A stretch of DNA of 64,000 nucleotides from contig JARWMV010000240.1 in the NCBI GenBank assembly GCA_030998015.1, positions 310,001 through 374,000 of the forward strand, read 5' to 3'. The translations under genes and the position numbers were made by a program. This document shows positions 36,661 through 48,715 of this stretch, one piece after another. Numbering within the stretch: the first letter of the stretch is position 1; every line of letters begins with the position of its first letter. The notes beneath the pieces are model-generated. The model was not told the origin of the DNA and ran no database searches. It worked only from the letters and a program-made list of their open reading frames with translations. Source of the stretch: Ceratorhiza oryzae-sativae (taxonomy: Eukaryota; Basidiomycota; Agaricomycetes; Cantharellales; Ceratobasidiaceae).

Positions 36661-37867
36661 TTAGTTGAGTGGCTTTCGCGCGCATACAACCACATATCCA
36701 CATTCGCCACCCTCCTCCTCCCACTCACGACCCATGTCTTCGATCACCTGATCAAACTCGACCTCGGAGCGCACGTAGCCCAGGCCGCCGGCGTTGAGCA
36801 TCGGTGTCTTGAGGCCTTTGAAGGCGAGGTACTGGTTCGTCCATGCGTCCAATCCAATCTGTCCGTTGCGCGAGCTCATGACAATGTTGCGAGCGTCTTC
36901 ATTGACATCGACGAACCCGGCCGAGCGGACCATGTCAGCCAGGTGGTCGGTCACATTGAGCACGAGCCCACGTCGGCGACAGAGCTCCGCGAGCATGGCG
37001 TTCTGGATGCGGTTCGCAGGGCCGACGTTGCGTGCGCGTGAGAGGTTACCGTCGAGAAGCTGGATGTACCCGCCTGGTTTGGTGACACGGTAGAGCTGCG
37101 CGAGCGCGACTGGCCACTCTTCACGCCGGAGGCCGAGTACAAACCCACGCTGGTGTACAAGATCGAATCGGTTCGTCCATGAGAGAGGAATGTCGAGGAC
37201 AGACATGCGATCCAACTTGACGTTTTCCGGAAGATTCTTGGGGAACAAGTTGTCCTCGATGTCGATACCTTGGACAGAAATGCCGGGAATCTCCTCAACG
37301 AGAGCTGTGATCCAAGCACCTGTAGAGCCGCACGCGGGTTGCGTCATCATCGATCAGGGGAAGGGTTCCGGCATTCAAACCAAGGCTCAACTCACCCGAC
37401 CCCACACCAGAGTCTAGAACCTTGGAGTTCTTGTTCAGGCGCGCGCGTGAGAGTAGAATCTTGTTATCATATAGCGTTTTAAACATGTTGTGCTGAAGCT
37501 GGAGTCTATATTTGTCTGTCAGAACTTGGAGTTTCTAGGGATAAATCACGGGTTGGACTAACCGGTCAGCTTCGAGTTTATCGGAGGGGAGAATGTACTG
37601 CGCCCCTGGAGCAGCCTGGTGTTTTCGAATCTCATGAGGAATGGACCTGGGAGCAGTGGGTGTACCGGTCGGGACCGTGCTGTGAGGGATCGGCGGCGGC
37701 GAAGGGCGAGGAACCGATGAGCTGAAACCAGACTGTTAGTATTTGTATTCCGACATCGTGCTGCGCGATGCTCACAGGCTGACGAGAGCTCGCGTGGCCG
37801 GAGCCAGCGAAACTGGTGCGCGACGGAGAGCAGGAGTAAAGAGTCGGGCGGCGTTGAGAGAGTTCAT
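36661..37867 (-). CDS. SAM-dependent class I methyltransferase, mitochondrial-like N-terminus
   Basis: Exons (high to low) 37867-37776, 37721-37563, 37505-37396 and 37319-36661 encode 339 residues. The N-terminus MNSLNAARLFTPALRRAPVS is Arg-rich without acidic residues, as in mitochondrial presequences. Then follow QYILPSDKLEADRLQLQHNM, SAM-binding motif I KVLDSGVGSGAWI (about 111-124), the acidic end of strand 2 (VQGIDIED), FDLVHQRGFVLGL and the post-motif RVTKPGGYIQLLD. This is the fungal class I group often annotated as LaeA-like or UMTA; the substrate is unknown. Motif I has DSGVGSG where DxGxGxG is standard. The three introns have standard GT-AG ends and keep frame. Confidence 0.88.
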
Positions 37868-40105
37868 GGCGAAGGGCACGCGACTAGAACTGGAAGAGGT
37901 CTTGAAAGGCGAGGGGCGGATCGGCCGGGTGGTGGTGGTGAAGAATGGAGGCTGAGCCCGCGCTTTAGTACTCGGGGTGACCTATTGTGCGTGTCCATCT
38001 TCCGGCGAGTCGTCAACATCGGGCTGTAGAGTGCGCTATCCTCTTTTGCAAAGTGGCTCCTCAATTCCATCTCAGACCGCATACGGCACCCATGCCCAAC
38101 CGTGATGCAGATCGTGGTATTATTGGCGGGGAATTTGCCGCTCCTTGTCAGAAAAGCGACACTTGCCCGTGGGGCGGGCGCGACAATACCTCGGGCTGAA
38201 CACTGGCGGGACGGGGGAAAAGCCATGCTTACGACGAGAGTCCGCTGTTTCTGCGATCACACCCGAAAAGAAAAAGCTGGTCATCGCATCGATGAAAACG
38301 TGTTTTGAAGTGGAAAGACGTAACCGAGGCAGGTGCGCGCGTCGAGTTTGTGGATATACGACCAGAATCATGGATGTGCTGGCCTATCGGGGTTGGCGCT
38401 CATAGATCAAATTCCGTACCTGCCTGATTCAGCCTGGTTTCATTCATTTGATCGTGCATCTCTACGCGCCTATAAACATATCGAGCCACTGGATCTAGAC
38501 CACTCTCCCGATTGCATTCGGGTCAGATACCGATGGTTATGAATTAGCGCACAACAAGAACCCGTCTTCGACTCAAATAACAGGCCACATTTAAGGAATG
38601 GGCTGATCAATCCACATACAACTTGTAGCTGGACGGGTCAATGGAAGTAAAAGCAGTGGCAACATATCGTTTGCGGTTCGGTACGATTCGCGGGCGGCAC
38701 CCATAACTCATCATAAGAATTGCTAGTTTAGGCTTCGCGCGTATTACCATGCGGCTCATGGCCCGGTGAGATAAACAAGGCTGGAGTCAATAACATCACA
38801 TGGCCTCAGAAGAAGCCCAGCCGAAACACGACCACCAGCTCGAGATCGACCCTCACGCCATTCTCCTGGGGGCAGTTCGGGCAGCCGGGCAGACCTTGAG
38901 CACGTAATAGCAGCGACTACTGGGGAGTGATACTTAATTGACATGAGGATTAAAACGCCGAGATTGGGTAAAAAAAAAAAAGGGAGGGGGGCTCGTAGAG
39001 GACTCCATAAGTGATCGTAGCTGCTCGCGGCGCGCGTATCGCGTAAAATCTGCAATCTATTCCTGAAAAATCAAACTGGAGCACGGGCATGAGCCGGCGG
39101 ACATCTCTGCATCAGGATCGCTTGGTTGAAGACACATAGGGGCGCATACATGTATCAAGAAGGTAGGGGCTGAAGTTTAATGATCTAGGTCTTCTGTGCT
39201 TCCGGCGGCGCAGACCGCAACAAGCACAGATCGAGTACTTGGGACAATGAGGCGAAGATGCTAAATGCGGGTGCTGTTCAACCTCTCTCCGATTCGATAC
39301 CTGAAGATTCGAGAAGCATAAGCGAGGTACGGGGAAACACATTAGGGCCTGTGGCAACGAATATCGCATTGAAATTCGTACGTATGGTCTATTGTCCGAG
39401 AATTGACTTCAACTTTCTTCTTTTTCCGTAACCTACGAACCAAATGGGAGTGAATCGACTCCCGCAACTCCGCTATCACAATGCTTATCCTCATCACCGT
39501 AAGACAGAACAAAGCAAGTTCAGACCTAGCTCGAGCCAGATTTACGTATCGCTTTTGGGTTGGTTGCGCACACGTTGGTGCAATCCAAAGTGCCACGAAA
39601 AGGACACGCGCACTCTCATCATATGTCAACAGATCATCGCCTGTCATGCTCGACTTACCCGTTAGAGTATGTAATCAGCCAAAACGTGGTAGGATGCGCG
39701 AGAAAGACTCAGCGGGGTGTGGGACCGAAAAATATGGCCCGAATGCGCCATGGAGTGTCTAACCCAATGGTAGGGCGGGCGTGTCTGAAACTTTACCAGT
39801 GTGCTTGTGCCAATTTGGGACCCACGAAACTATCGAGCAGTGGCAAATTATTCTACGGGACTTTTCGGAACCGAAAGGGGTGTTATCGATGAGGAGAAGG
39901 GAGAGTCGTGCGCAGATCTCTCTGCGCAACACAATGGAGGACGACCAATATCGGGTAAAGTCGAGGGATAAACGAAATTCAATTGAGTAAAGCGTGAACA
40001 AGGGGGTGACAGAAAGAAGATGATTCCCTGTATGACCTAAATCGACTACGTTCTGTGATGGTCATGACTGCGATGGAAAGTTCCGCCCAATTCTTGGCAC
40101 CTTCA
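37868..40105. other. Gene-poor stretch
   Basis: About 2.2 kb with many short overlapping frames (38120-38405, 39342-39647, 39560-39892) and none with recognisable protein text. An 11-12 base A run lies at 38970-38981. Confidence 0.45.
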
Positions 40106-40639
40106 TCATGCCTCTTCGGCCTTTGCCACCTCCTCAGGCGTCTTAGTCTGTAGAGACAATGCATGCAAACCTTGAGCGAGTTCCTCCGATAGGGCTCCAT
40201 AGATCATGCGATGCCTTTGTATCGTACTCTAGCCAGCTCGACGACATGAGCTATGTCGGTACGCGAATCCGCATCGACTAGCGCACCTTTCCTTTGAAAG
40301 CATCTGATACGATACGAAGCGTAAAATCTTTACGTGGAACGATGAGTTGAAAATGGGCGATGTATGAATAATAACCTACGGGTTTCACCGTCCCCACCAC
40401 CGCTTTCCCTCATCGCCGCATGGTGCCGATGCTGCCAGGAATCATTTTGGATCTCGAGAGCTGTCGGTTTGAGTAATTCTGTAAGCTATGGACGGGCGAA
40501 AAGGGTTGGATTGGCTTCGAATTCAAATCGCTGAGTGAAGGATACGTACTTTACTCTGGATGGAGTGGTAAACCGGCCCGGGTGCGGTTAGTGGGGGATT
40601 AGACATGAGCGCTTGAAGAAGACGTCGTGTTGCGATCAT
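40106..40639 (-). CDS. BolA family protein (BOL1/uvi31 type), 4 exons
   Basis: Exons (high to low) 40639-40555, 40478-40380, 40327-40287 and 40228-40106 encode 115 residues with no stop. The BolA fold signature is complete: LEIQNDSWQHRHHAAMRES, GDGETHFTLRIVSDAFKGKS, then QRHRMIYGAL and the C-terminal GLHALSLQTKTPEEV. BolA proteins partner monothiol glutaredoxins in Fe-S cluster handling; the HRHHAAMR/GETHF pattern is that of Bol1. Translation from 40639 gives MIATRRLLQALM, a mitochondrial-looking start. A second in-frame ATG 11 codons later (MSNPPL) would give a cytosolic form. It is divergent from the gene at 40890 across about 250 bp. Confidence 0.93.
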
Positions 40640-40889
40640 TTAATTTCCAGTACAAGAATTTTCTCGAATTTAACCCAGCAGTTTGCAGAGGTTTGGTTGT
40701 AGAATCAAGCCCAGCTGACGGGAGACGTGTCTTGTCGTGGTTAGAACGAAGATCAGAGGTGGACCCTGAACCAAACATGAGTTCCGCCAGCTCCTGAACC
40801 TGACCTCGACCTCTGGAACGTGAACCTCACCTCCTAAATCCTCGCGCCACCCATATCTTATACCATCTTGTTAGGAGACACATGCGGCT
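40640..40889. promoter_or_regulatory. Divergent promoter region between BolA and the 496-residue protein
   Basis: Only 250 bp separate the two divergent ATGs (40639 minus, 40890 plus), so both promoters must lie or overlap here. The segment contains CT-rich text (CTGACCTCGACCTC, 40800-40814). No TATA box is obvious. Confidence 0.4.
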
Positions 40890-42668
40890 ATGGCCGTAGA
40901 AAGTTCGGAATTTACTGCTACAAACTCAGCGTTCGAAAATCAAACTCAAATATCAAGAGACCAGGTTGATGTTGTGAATAATTGTTGGTCCGAAGGGGAT
41001 TGTACGTTGATTCTTCGCGTTTTATCAACACGTGCCCGAATGAAAATATTTTGGATATTTAGATCGTTTAGGAATTGAAGCTCTTAATTCGTTCAGAGCG
41101 GTGAACAAAAGGTACCCCACTGCGTAAGCCACGGCTCAACTATCCACCCGCTATGCCAACTAACTTTATGCTAATATCATTAGGTCACACATGCGCCACC
41201 TCTTAGCTCTTGCTTTGTACCCTCCACTTTCACCTACCTCCAATAAACTGAAACCCAACGACAAATCCAAATCGCGACATCACCCCAGACTGTCAGCCTC
41301 CAATCTTTCCCCAAGGAAGCCAAATCTTCACCAAGCAGCGACAGAGGTTCCTTCTCAAGATGAATCACGCTTAGCCCTTGAACTTTTGACAGTTCTTGCG
41401 TTCAATACCAGGCCGGATCATCTAGTTGTCGGCCTAGGCTCATGTGTTTCTAGGCCCTCGTTGGACGAAGAGGGGCAGGGAAGGAAGAATCCTTTGATGG
41501 ACGAAGTGGTGAAGATTGGGAAGGCGAGAGATTGCTGGAGTTTGTTGAGAGAAGGCGTTTTGGTTCGTCGAGATCAGGTTCAAGTGCAAGGGTCAGACTC
41601 GGACTTGGACGACACCGAAAGGAACCAAGGGTGCGTTGTTGCCCCCCATGCGTGGGGAATATTAAGCTGGTGGATCACTTTGTTTGAATCGGACCAACGC
41701 TTATGCGGAGGTGTGTTCTACCCCTTTTTGAGCTCGCCAGACTCGATTGATTTGATGCGCAGACTTTTACTAAGGGCCGTCTAAACTCTTGTTGACACAC
41801 ATTCCTGCAGCATTGCGGCCTGGGGCTCCACAATGGGACGTGAAAGCACCATTGAATGTTATTGCTTACTCGTATAAAATTGGAGGGCAGGGCGAGAAAG
41901 CGATGGGAGCAAGACTCCTGCGATTGGTATGTCTCAACATGGCATGAATTTTCCATAGATAGTAAAACTGTGGTCTTACAGCTGATCAACGCAACTTCTA
42001 CATTCGCCATCGCTCCCGCGATCCTTGTCCGTGCAACAACGGACCAAATCCAAACTCTCCCAAGCTCGGCATTCCATTCCCTTTTTCAAGATGCACTGAG
42101 AACCTCGCGTGGGCTGTTCCCTGTCTCATTATACACGCGGTTCTGCTTCTGCGTTGCTGCGTTGTACCTCGCTCGATCTGGGTCCGGGACGACGGAGCGT
42201 GGTGTGTTTGGTGCTGTCAGCTCTGGAAAGAAAGGTCCCAGAGCAAGGCCGAGGGTTTCGATGGGCGGCACAGTTGAACACATAGAGTATCAAAGCGAGA
42301 GTCAGAGCCAAGGGGAAAGTCAGATGGAGTCACAGTCAATGTTGGGTCCAGCCGTGACGGAGGCCAAATATCCCTATCCGACCCCATCCCTACAGATAGT
42401 GCAGGGGCTACTGAATAGCATACCTAAAGAGGCGACCGAGGAGAATTTTGGTATGCGCGCTATCACCCGGTGGATCATTCTTAGCTCTGTCTTATCTGAA
42501 GCCGGGTGGGGGTCGGTCGAGACTTGGATTTTGGCCGGTCAGATGCACGATTGGGTTGCGGGTGTCGAAGAGAGTGTCAAAGCCGGGTTCGAGGCAGATG
42601 AGGGCGCAGGCGCGACCGGTACGCTGTGGTCGGCGATGCGAGACCAGTGCAAGATGTTGTTGCTATAG
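40890..42668 (+). CDS. Conserved-looking hypothetical protein, 496 residues, 5 exons
   Basis: Exons 40890-41001, 41063-41111, 41184-41710, 41811-41926 and 41982-42668 join in frame with standard splice sites. The N-terminus is acidic (MAVESSEFTATNSAFENQTQ), followed by helical text (YRLGIEALNSFRAVNKRSH). A basic Ser/Lys segment (about 70-110), an LLTVLAFNTRPDHLVVGLGS stretch and a C-terminal helical half (RWIILSSVLSEAGWGSVETW) follow. I recognise no domain. There is no signal peptide or clear membrane anchor. The intact multi-exon frame argues for a real gene. A 28-residue stretch near 350 is rich in Ser, Gln and Glu. Confidence 0.78.
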
Positions 42669-42814
42669 CCGGACACGAGGTGTTGTCTCAATAGTTTATT
42701 TACCTATGACTTAATCTAACTGAAAGTGTGCGGTTACATAATACGGCGATCCATGAACCGAACACGCGTCAAGCATCCTTCACTCGAACTCGCACACGAC
42801 CACCACATCACAAC

Positions 42815-43766
42815 ATGGCCACCGCAACAATGTCCATTCCCCCTCAGCCCCAGTCCACTATCGCGCCGGACGCAAGACTCGCCCTGTCGCACGAGTCTCG
42901 CTTGCAAGCCTCACTCCAAACAATCTCGGGACGTTGCGCAAGCTCAACTCGGTGTTGTTCCCTATCCGATACTCGGAGAAGTTTTATAAGCAAGTGCTGG
43001 AGCCCGAGCTCGAAGAGTTTTGTAAGCTCAGTAAGCGTTATTTCCGTGCTATTCTGGTGAATCGCGGAATTGCGGGGTTAACATCGCTCGGCTCATTTCA
43101 GTCTATTACAATGATATACCAGTCGGAGCCGTATGCAGCCGAATCGAAAAGGGCCAACGACCGGACGAGGCGTGTGTGTATATCATGACGATGGGTGTGC
43201 TCGCCGTGCGTATCTTTCTCAGACCATCTCAGACCCCTTCGCCCCATCGATACGCGTTTCCCATGTGTGTGTTGTCTGGAATGTTACAAAGAACTGTACA
43301 TTGCTACGACGCTCAAAGTGTGCACGGATGGCTCTACATGAAAAGTCCGAATGGAATACCGCGCCTGAAGCATAAACCAATGGCACTTACGTCGATCAAA
43401 CTAAAAGCATCCCATAAACGCATACTGACCCTTTGACTTTCGTAGCCGTACCGTTCACTCGGCCTCGGCTCCATGGCATTGCGCCAAGTCTTCGCGGCCG
43501 CAGCCAAATACAATAACAGCTCGGCCTCCGCGTCATCCCCCGCGGTCAACTCGACGACGTCCACGTTCAACCCATCGCAGCGCAAGATTACGTCGTTTTA
43601 TTTGCATGTCCATGTCCCAAATACCGATGCCCGCACGTTTTACGAGCGATTCGGGTTCGTAGAGAAGGAGCGCATCACCGGGTATTATCGCAAGCTCGGC
43701 TCGAGCGATGGAGCTGACCGGGATGCGTGGGTGCTCGAACGGCCCGTGGATGAAGAGACCAAGTAA
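42815..43766 (+). CDS. NAA50: NAA50-like N-terminal acetyltransferase (GNAT fold), 5' frame problem
   Basis: Exons 42815-43030, 43102-43205 and 43446-43766. Downstream of residue ~30 the text is strongly NAA50/San-like: SLTPNNLGTLRKLNSVLFPI, RYSEKFYKQVLEPE, YYNDIPVGAVCSRIE, VYIMTMGVLAPYRSLGLGSM (the acetyl-CoA loop R-x-x-G-x-G sits in RSLGLGS), then FYLHVHVPNTDARTFYERFG. NAA50 acetylates Met-starting N-termini as part of the NatA/NatE ribosomal complex. The start MATATMSIPPQPQ lies in another frame; the two join only if one base is added within about 42880-42915, where no intron fits. The two downstream introns are clean. An insertion of Ala/Ser-rich residues (AAKYNNSSASASSPAVN) follows the acetyl-CoA loop. 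Confidence 0.85.
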
Positions 43767-44245
43767 AGCGAAGCAAGCGAGGATGAGTAAATAATAATGT
43801 TGATTCATTTCCTTATGGCGAGGTAATTTCTTGGGTACCGAGCTGTCTTCCATCTTGTATGATCTCTGGGTTGTCTGGCCTCGTCTAGTCTTATTAATCA
43901 CTCCAATCACTAGCATGTCGTATCGTCTGCTGTGTATAACTAAATAACCGCTGTAAATCTACTCCCGACTCTACACTCAAACTCCCATTGTACAACACTC
44001 TCAAACGCCCCACCCGCAAGCCCTCGATCCAAGTTTCAATGGAACATTCGCGAGGAAGTGTTCGACAAGCCCTGACCAATCTTCGGCCCTTTCAAATTAG
44101 CTTTCCACTCAACCGGACATAACTGAACAATAAATCCGAGATACATTTATCTGTGATATTATACAAGCAAGCTACTACCATCCACCAGGGACGGCCTGGC
44201 CACCAAGTCCAGCTTTCTGTGGCCGAATATTCTTCCCTGGTAATC
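43767..44245. other. Intergenic, convergent 3' ends
   Basis: About 480 bp between the NAA50-like stop and the end of the large membrane protein gene. It should hold both 3' UTRs. If the membrane-protein reading frame is spliced further, part of it could be coding (frame 44092-44250), but I cannot support this. Confidence 0.4.
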
Positions 44246-47200
44246 CTACAGGTCCGCGAGCGGTGGGAGGGAGTGATACGCGCCCAGCGGGAGAAGTTTG
44301 GGCAGCAGTCGGCATTGGTGCCCGAGTTTGAACAGTTGGCATCGGAAGACGGTAGGAAGCGGTGTACGATCATCTCCAGCAGCCCAGGACGCTCCGCCAG
44401 CACTAATATGCGTACCCACACTCGCTCGATACAGCTCCCGAGCATCGATTTGAACCCATCGTCCGTCTCGGAGAACCTCAAACTTTCCGGTCGAAGAGGT
44501 ATACACAGACGAGTTGTCTGCCTGATACTGGTGTGACTCATACGAGAGCTCAGGCTGAGGGGGAAGAGGTGGCTGAACAACGGGCGTGGTGATCTGAGGG
44601 TACGTAAAGCTTGACGGAAGCTGGGATCTCCGTACTTCTTCCCATTGAGGGAGCTCTCGCCTGTATGATTCGGGCTGGGGCTCGAGCGTGTAGGCCGGAA
44701 CGTCAAGGTCCGACGCCTCGGCCGTCCGGAACGTATCGTACGTGGATGCGTCGGTGCTAGATTTGGTGTTTCCCTCTTCGCCCCAGAAGTGAGCGCTCCC
44801 GTTCGAGTACGGGTTCGCGGCGTATCGAGAAGGCAATGTCCCTTGTTCCTGAGTACGAGCAGACACCATGGTGCGAGCCGAAGCGTCCCGAGTGAGGGCC
44901 TGGGCAGGTGCGGCGATCTGTGAAGGATGAACGGGCTGACCCCCTTGGCCGTAGGCGAATGAGAATGTAGGTAGCTCGTCTCCTGGGCGGTGGGTCGGGA
45001 ACTCGACTTTCTCGGGATCTGCTCTAGGGAGAGCATCGGAGAACTCTGCGCCAGGAAGGATCTGCTGCGATTTCACTACAAGCACAATGGTTTAGACTAA
45101 ATAAGTGAGGCCCAGTGACCGAAGAAAGGGGCTTACAAAATAAAGCAAGACCTAACCAAAACCAGATGAAAGAAAACTCAATACAATGGGGTCCCCGCAA
45201 AAGCATTCAGTTCACTTACCCTTTTTGAAATTGTATCGGCACACGATGGCCAAACCCGTGGTGGCAACCAACACAACATACGAAACAACCGTCATCGCCG
45301 CAAAGAATGGCCACGTTGTGAACGTCCAACGGTAGACTTCCGAGGCGAACATTCCGGCCCAAACCATGATGTACAATAAGCTGACAAAGAGGAAAACGTG
45401 CATCATCGTCTTGTTCTCCCGTCGGACGCCGATCCATCCGAGCACAAGCCAGGGAAGGAGCAGCTAGAAGAATCCGAGTGAGTTTCAGCCTTTGTTCTGT
45501 GAAAGGTGGAGCGAGGCTAACCAGAACACTTGTGATGAAAATTCCCTCATAGAGCGAGCGATGCTCGGCAAAACAAGCAATAGGACCGTTCAAAAGCGCA
45601 TCAACCCACAGAGCAGTCGAAGTCACAAAGAAGAAAACGGCGAGCTGGAGGTGAATGCTGAATGCGAGGACGAGTTGATACGCCCGGTTCATGACGCGCG
45701 ATGCTCCGATTCGCTTGAACGTTTGCCATCCATAAACCTATTTCAATGACATCAATCAATCGAGAAACGCAATTGAAGCCAAAAAGCTAACCCGGCATAT
45801 CTTCCATGATAACCCAATCATCGTCACGAGGAAAATCCCGTTGAGAACAACGATCGGAATCTGCACGAGGGGATTATTCAGCCTAACTTGGATTCGAAGC
45901 ATAATTGCCCACGCACTTCATCTTCGGTTCGATGACTGAAATAGTCTGGCAGCACGTCAACTCCCGCGCACGCTCCACGCACGATCGTCGCCTCGTATTT
46001 CTCCCTGAAGGAGGACGACCGAACCATTTGGAATGCGGACCAGCCGGTGGAAAGTGCTTGAGTGATAAGCCCGGTAACCCTGGATATGATTGAAATAAGT
46101 TTAGATGAAAATAGCTGTGACAGGTGACTAACATGTGTGGGACGCTCTCGTTTAAAATCTCCGGGTGAAAGCGTGAGTATAGGTTCACACGATAACGGGC
46201 TCTAGACTCACAGCAACCACGGTCATACCCAGCAGCCATAATTGAAAGCCGATCATCGCCAGATCCTCATGAGCAAAATCGCGCAACACCTGGGCTGGCC
46301 AAGCAAGGGCCAGCGCACATCCAGGGGAGAGCTCTACCTCTCCAAAAGTTGCTAGGATTGATGTTTTAGCTGGTAGATTTCAATTGTCGACGGGTTCAAC
46401 TTACCCGCTGAAGTGTTCGTAGATGCCAGATTCGTAGCATTCCCCATTCCAGGACCGATCAATCCCGAAACCCGAACAGCAACGAGCCTCTCGTTTGGTT
46501 GGCCTAGATAATACGCTCAGCTGAGCTGACTATTAGTAAAACTCATGTGCGCACCTGCTCCAGCCAAGTTTACAGCTCCACTTTCCTTCTTGTTCTCATT
46601 TTCGAAATCTAACTTGGGCTGGAATATGGGTGTAACGGTCACATTTTGACGTTCCTGATGTGACGTCCCACGCCGTACAGAGAGAGTCATACCTCGCTTC
46701 GCGCGAGCATGAATGAAGCGCTTGGGGTCGTAGGCCGGCTTTGGAACAATCGGCAGAAATTCGACCGTGGACCTATCTAGTAGGCGAACATGGCGGAGAC
46801 GCTCAGAAGTCATAGGCGCAACACGTGCTCGTCGACGATGCGCACTCAGATCGGGATGAGTCTCGTCAATGTCGGCGGGTTCATTGCCTTGAGGCGACTG
46901 AGAGGGGGTGCGAGGTTGAGAAGAAACAGGCTATGCGACCACAGAGGTGAGAGGGGGCAGGATGCATGCGCATGACTCAAACTTACTCGGAGCCTTTCGC
47001 GGTCAAACACCTTGCGCTCTCCCTCTCTCTTCACTGCACCGATGGCAGCCCTAGGCCTCCTCCTGACCCCAACGCGGGATAATACCAGCCCTTCATCATC
47101 GCTTGACGGAGAATCGTGGTCGTTGGAATCCGAATGAGAATCAGGCTGAACCAGGTTGTCCACGGTTGTTGGAAGAGGCCGAAGTGGTGCCGTCGAGGTT

Positions 47201-48096
47201 GATGAAATCGACGCCGAGGTCGACGAGGAAGGGGTCGCACGGGGAAAAGTGAACGTGAACGGAGATGGCGAGGAAGGAGAGGCTGAGGTTACTGCAACAG
47301 CTGAAGAAGTCGAAGCAGATCCACGTGCAGGCAATGCCGTAGCTACGAAGGACGACGTCGAAGTTTGGTCACGGTCTGACTTCGTTTTCGTCTTGTCGTT
47401 TTCCGATTCGGATTTGGGTTCCTCTTCCTCATCCTCCGAGCTCGGCGAAAGGAAGTCGTCGAGCTGATTCGCACGCCACATGTTAGCACTCCGTTGTCAC
47501 GATGTTCCATTATGTTGGCATTACTCACAGTATCTTGGTTGAGCCCCTTCGATTGACTCCACAGGACATTGCACACATCTTTGCCCGACAGGCCGAACTG
47601 ACCCGGGATACCCTTGCAAAGGGTAAGAGTTAAATCCGTCGTTCGGTTGGGTGGCAGAGTGCGCTTGGTTTCGACGAGTGCGAATTTCTGCGATTATAAT
47701 CAGTACCAAGAACTTGCGGGATATTATTGTGAGGCGAGTATGATCCGTCGGTGAGTTACGTGAACACAGCCGCGGAGTGACACACCACAACACAAAGGAC
47801 GGTAACACTCACGTCCATTGTCAGCCTCGCCTGGGTTAAAATGTTGGACATGAGGTGGCGAGCATTGACGTTGATTGCATGTGCCGCGAGCTGGAGGACT
47901 ACCTGGAGTACGCAGTTTGCGATGGCGATCACAAAGTAGATGGTGGTGAGCTTGTTCAGCGTCAAGCGGGCGTACTGTAGAGCATTATCCATCCTGTCTT
48001 TAGCTGCACATCGTCAATTATGACTGTTGTTATACTCACGACAAGCTTGACCTTGTCCGGGACAGGAATTCTTGAAAGAAGTTGCTTGGCACGCAT
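44246..48096 (-). CDS. Large multi-pass membrane protein, about 10 exons
   Basis: Open frames from 48096 to 44246 splice into one protein. At the N-terminus, MRAKQLLSRIPVPDKVKLV precedes a first membrane segment (TTIYFVIAIANCVLQVVLQL). FALVETKRTLPPNRTTDLTL and a long acidic/Ser-Thr region (LDDFLSPSSEDEEEEP onward) come next. Then come PTPIFQPKLDFENE-type text and further hydrophobic helices: FQLWLLGMTVVA, IPIVVLNGIFLVTMIGLSWK, LVLAFSIHLQLAVFFFVTST, FITSVLLLLPWLVLGWIGV, VFLFVSLLYIMVWAGMF, FFAAMTVVSYVVLVATTGL. The tail of about 270 residues is Pro/Tyr-rich. I do not know the family; topology suggests about seven helices. Most introns are clean. The join near 46198-46206 (TVVAVSL to ARYRVNLYSRF) needs one extra base, and the first join near 48030 is not resolved. 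Confidence 0.75.
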
Positions 48097-48715
48097 GACG
48101 ATGCGGGGGCGAGTGACAAATAAGAAACAGAGAAAAGTAGAAATATAACGAGAGCAGCGATACAGACAGCGGTGACCAGCAGCGAGCAGTGGCCGGCGTC
48201 GAGCCGGTCGGGAGGAAAGGATGGAAAGGAGGGAAGGACTACAATTCAGGAGACAGTCAGTCGCCGCCGGGAACAGAGTTACCGCACCCTGACCGAAGCC
48301 CCAACTGGATACTGCACGTGATTAGTCTGTCGCCAAGAACTTGAAAATGCTTCCTAAAAATACAAGCAGCAACCAATGCTGGATGGGTAAAAATCCGACC
48401 ATTGTATCCAATAGAATTGACTGAGTTGCCATGTTGTTCTGTCGCTTCCTGTTGTGACCGGCTTTCTACGCCCACTTGACAGTCTTCAAAGGAACCGATG
48501 TGTAGACTATATGTACGAGTGTAAGTTCCTTGACAACGACGCATTGTATGAAACAATACACCCTCAATAAGCCTCGCATATTAATCGGAAATAATAGGCA
48601 GCATGTTGAAAGCTTGCGAACCGCCATTGCTATTCAAAATACTCGAAACCACGAGTATATGGTACTGAGGTCATCCACTTGTAGCACATGGATAGACACT
48701 TCTTGCTGACTGCCG
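48097..48715. other. Upstream region of the membrane protein gene
   Basis: About 620 bp with no supported coding region (a 99-codon minus frame at 48257-48556 has no motif). It contains the presumed promoter of the gene starting at 48096. Confidence 0.45.
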
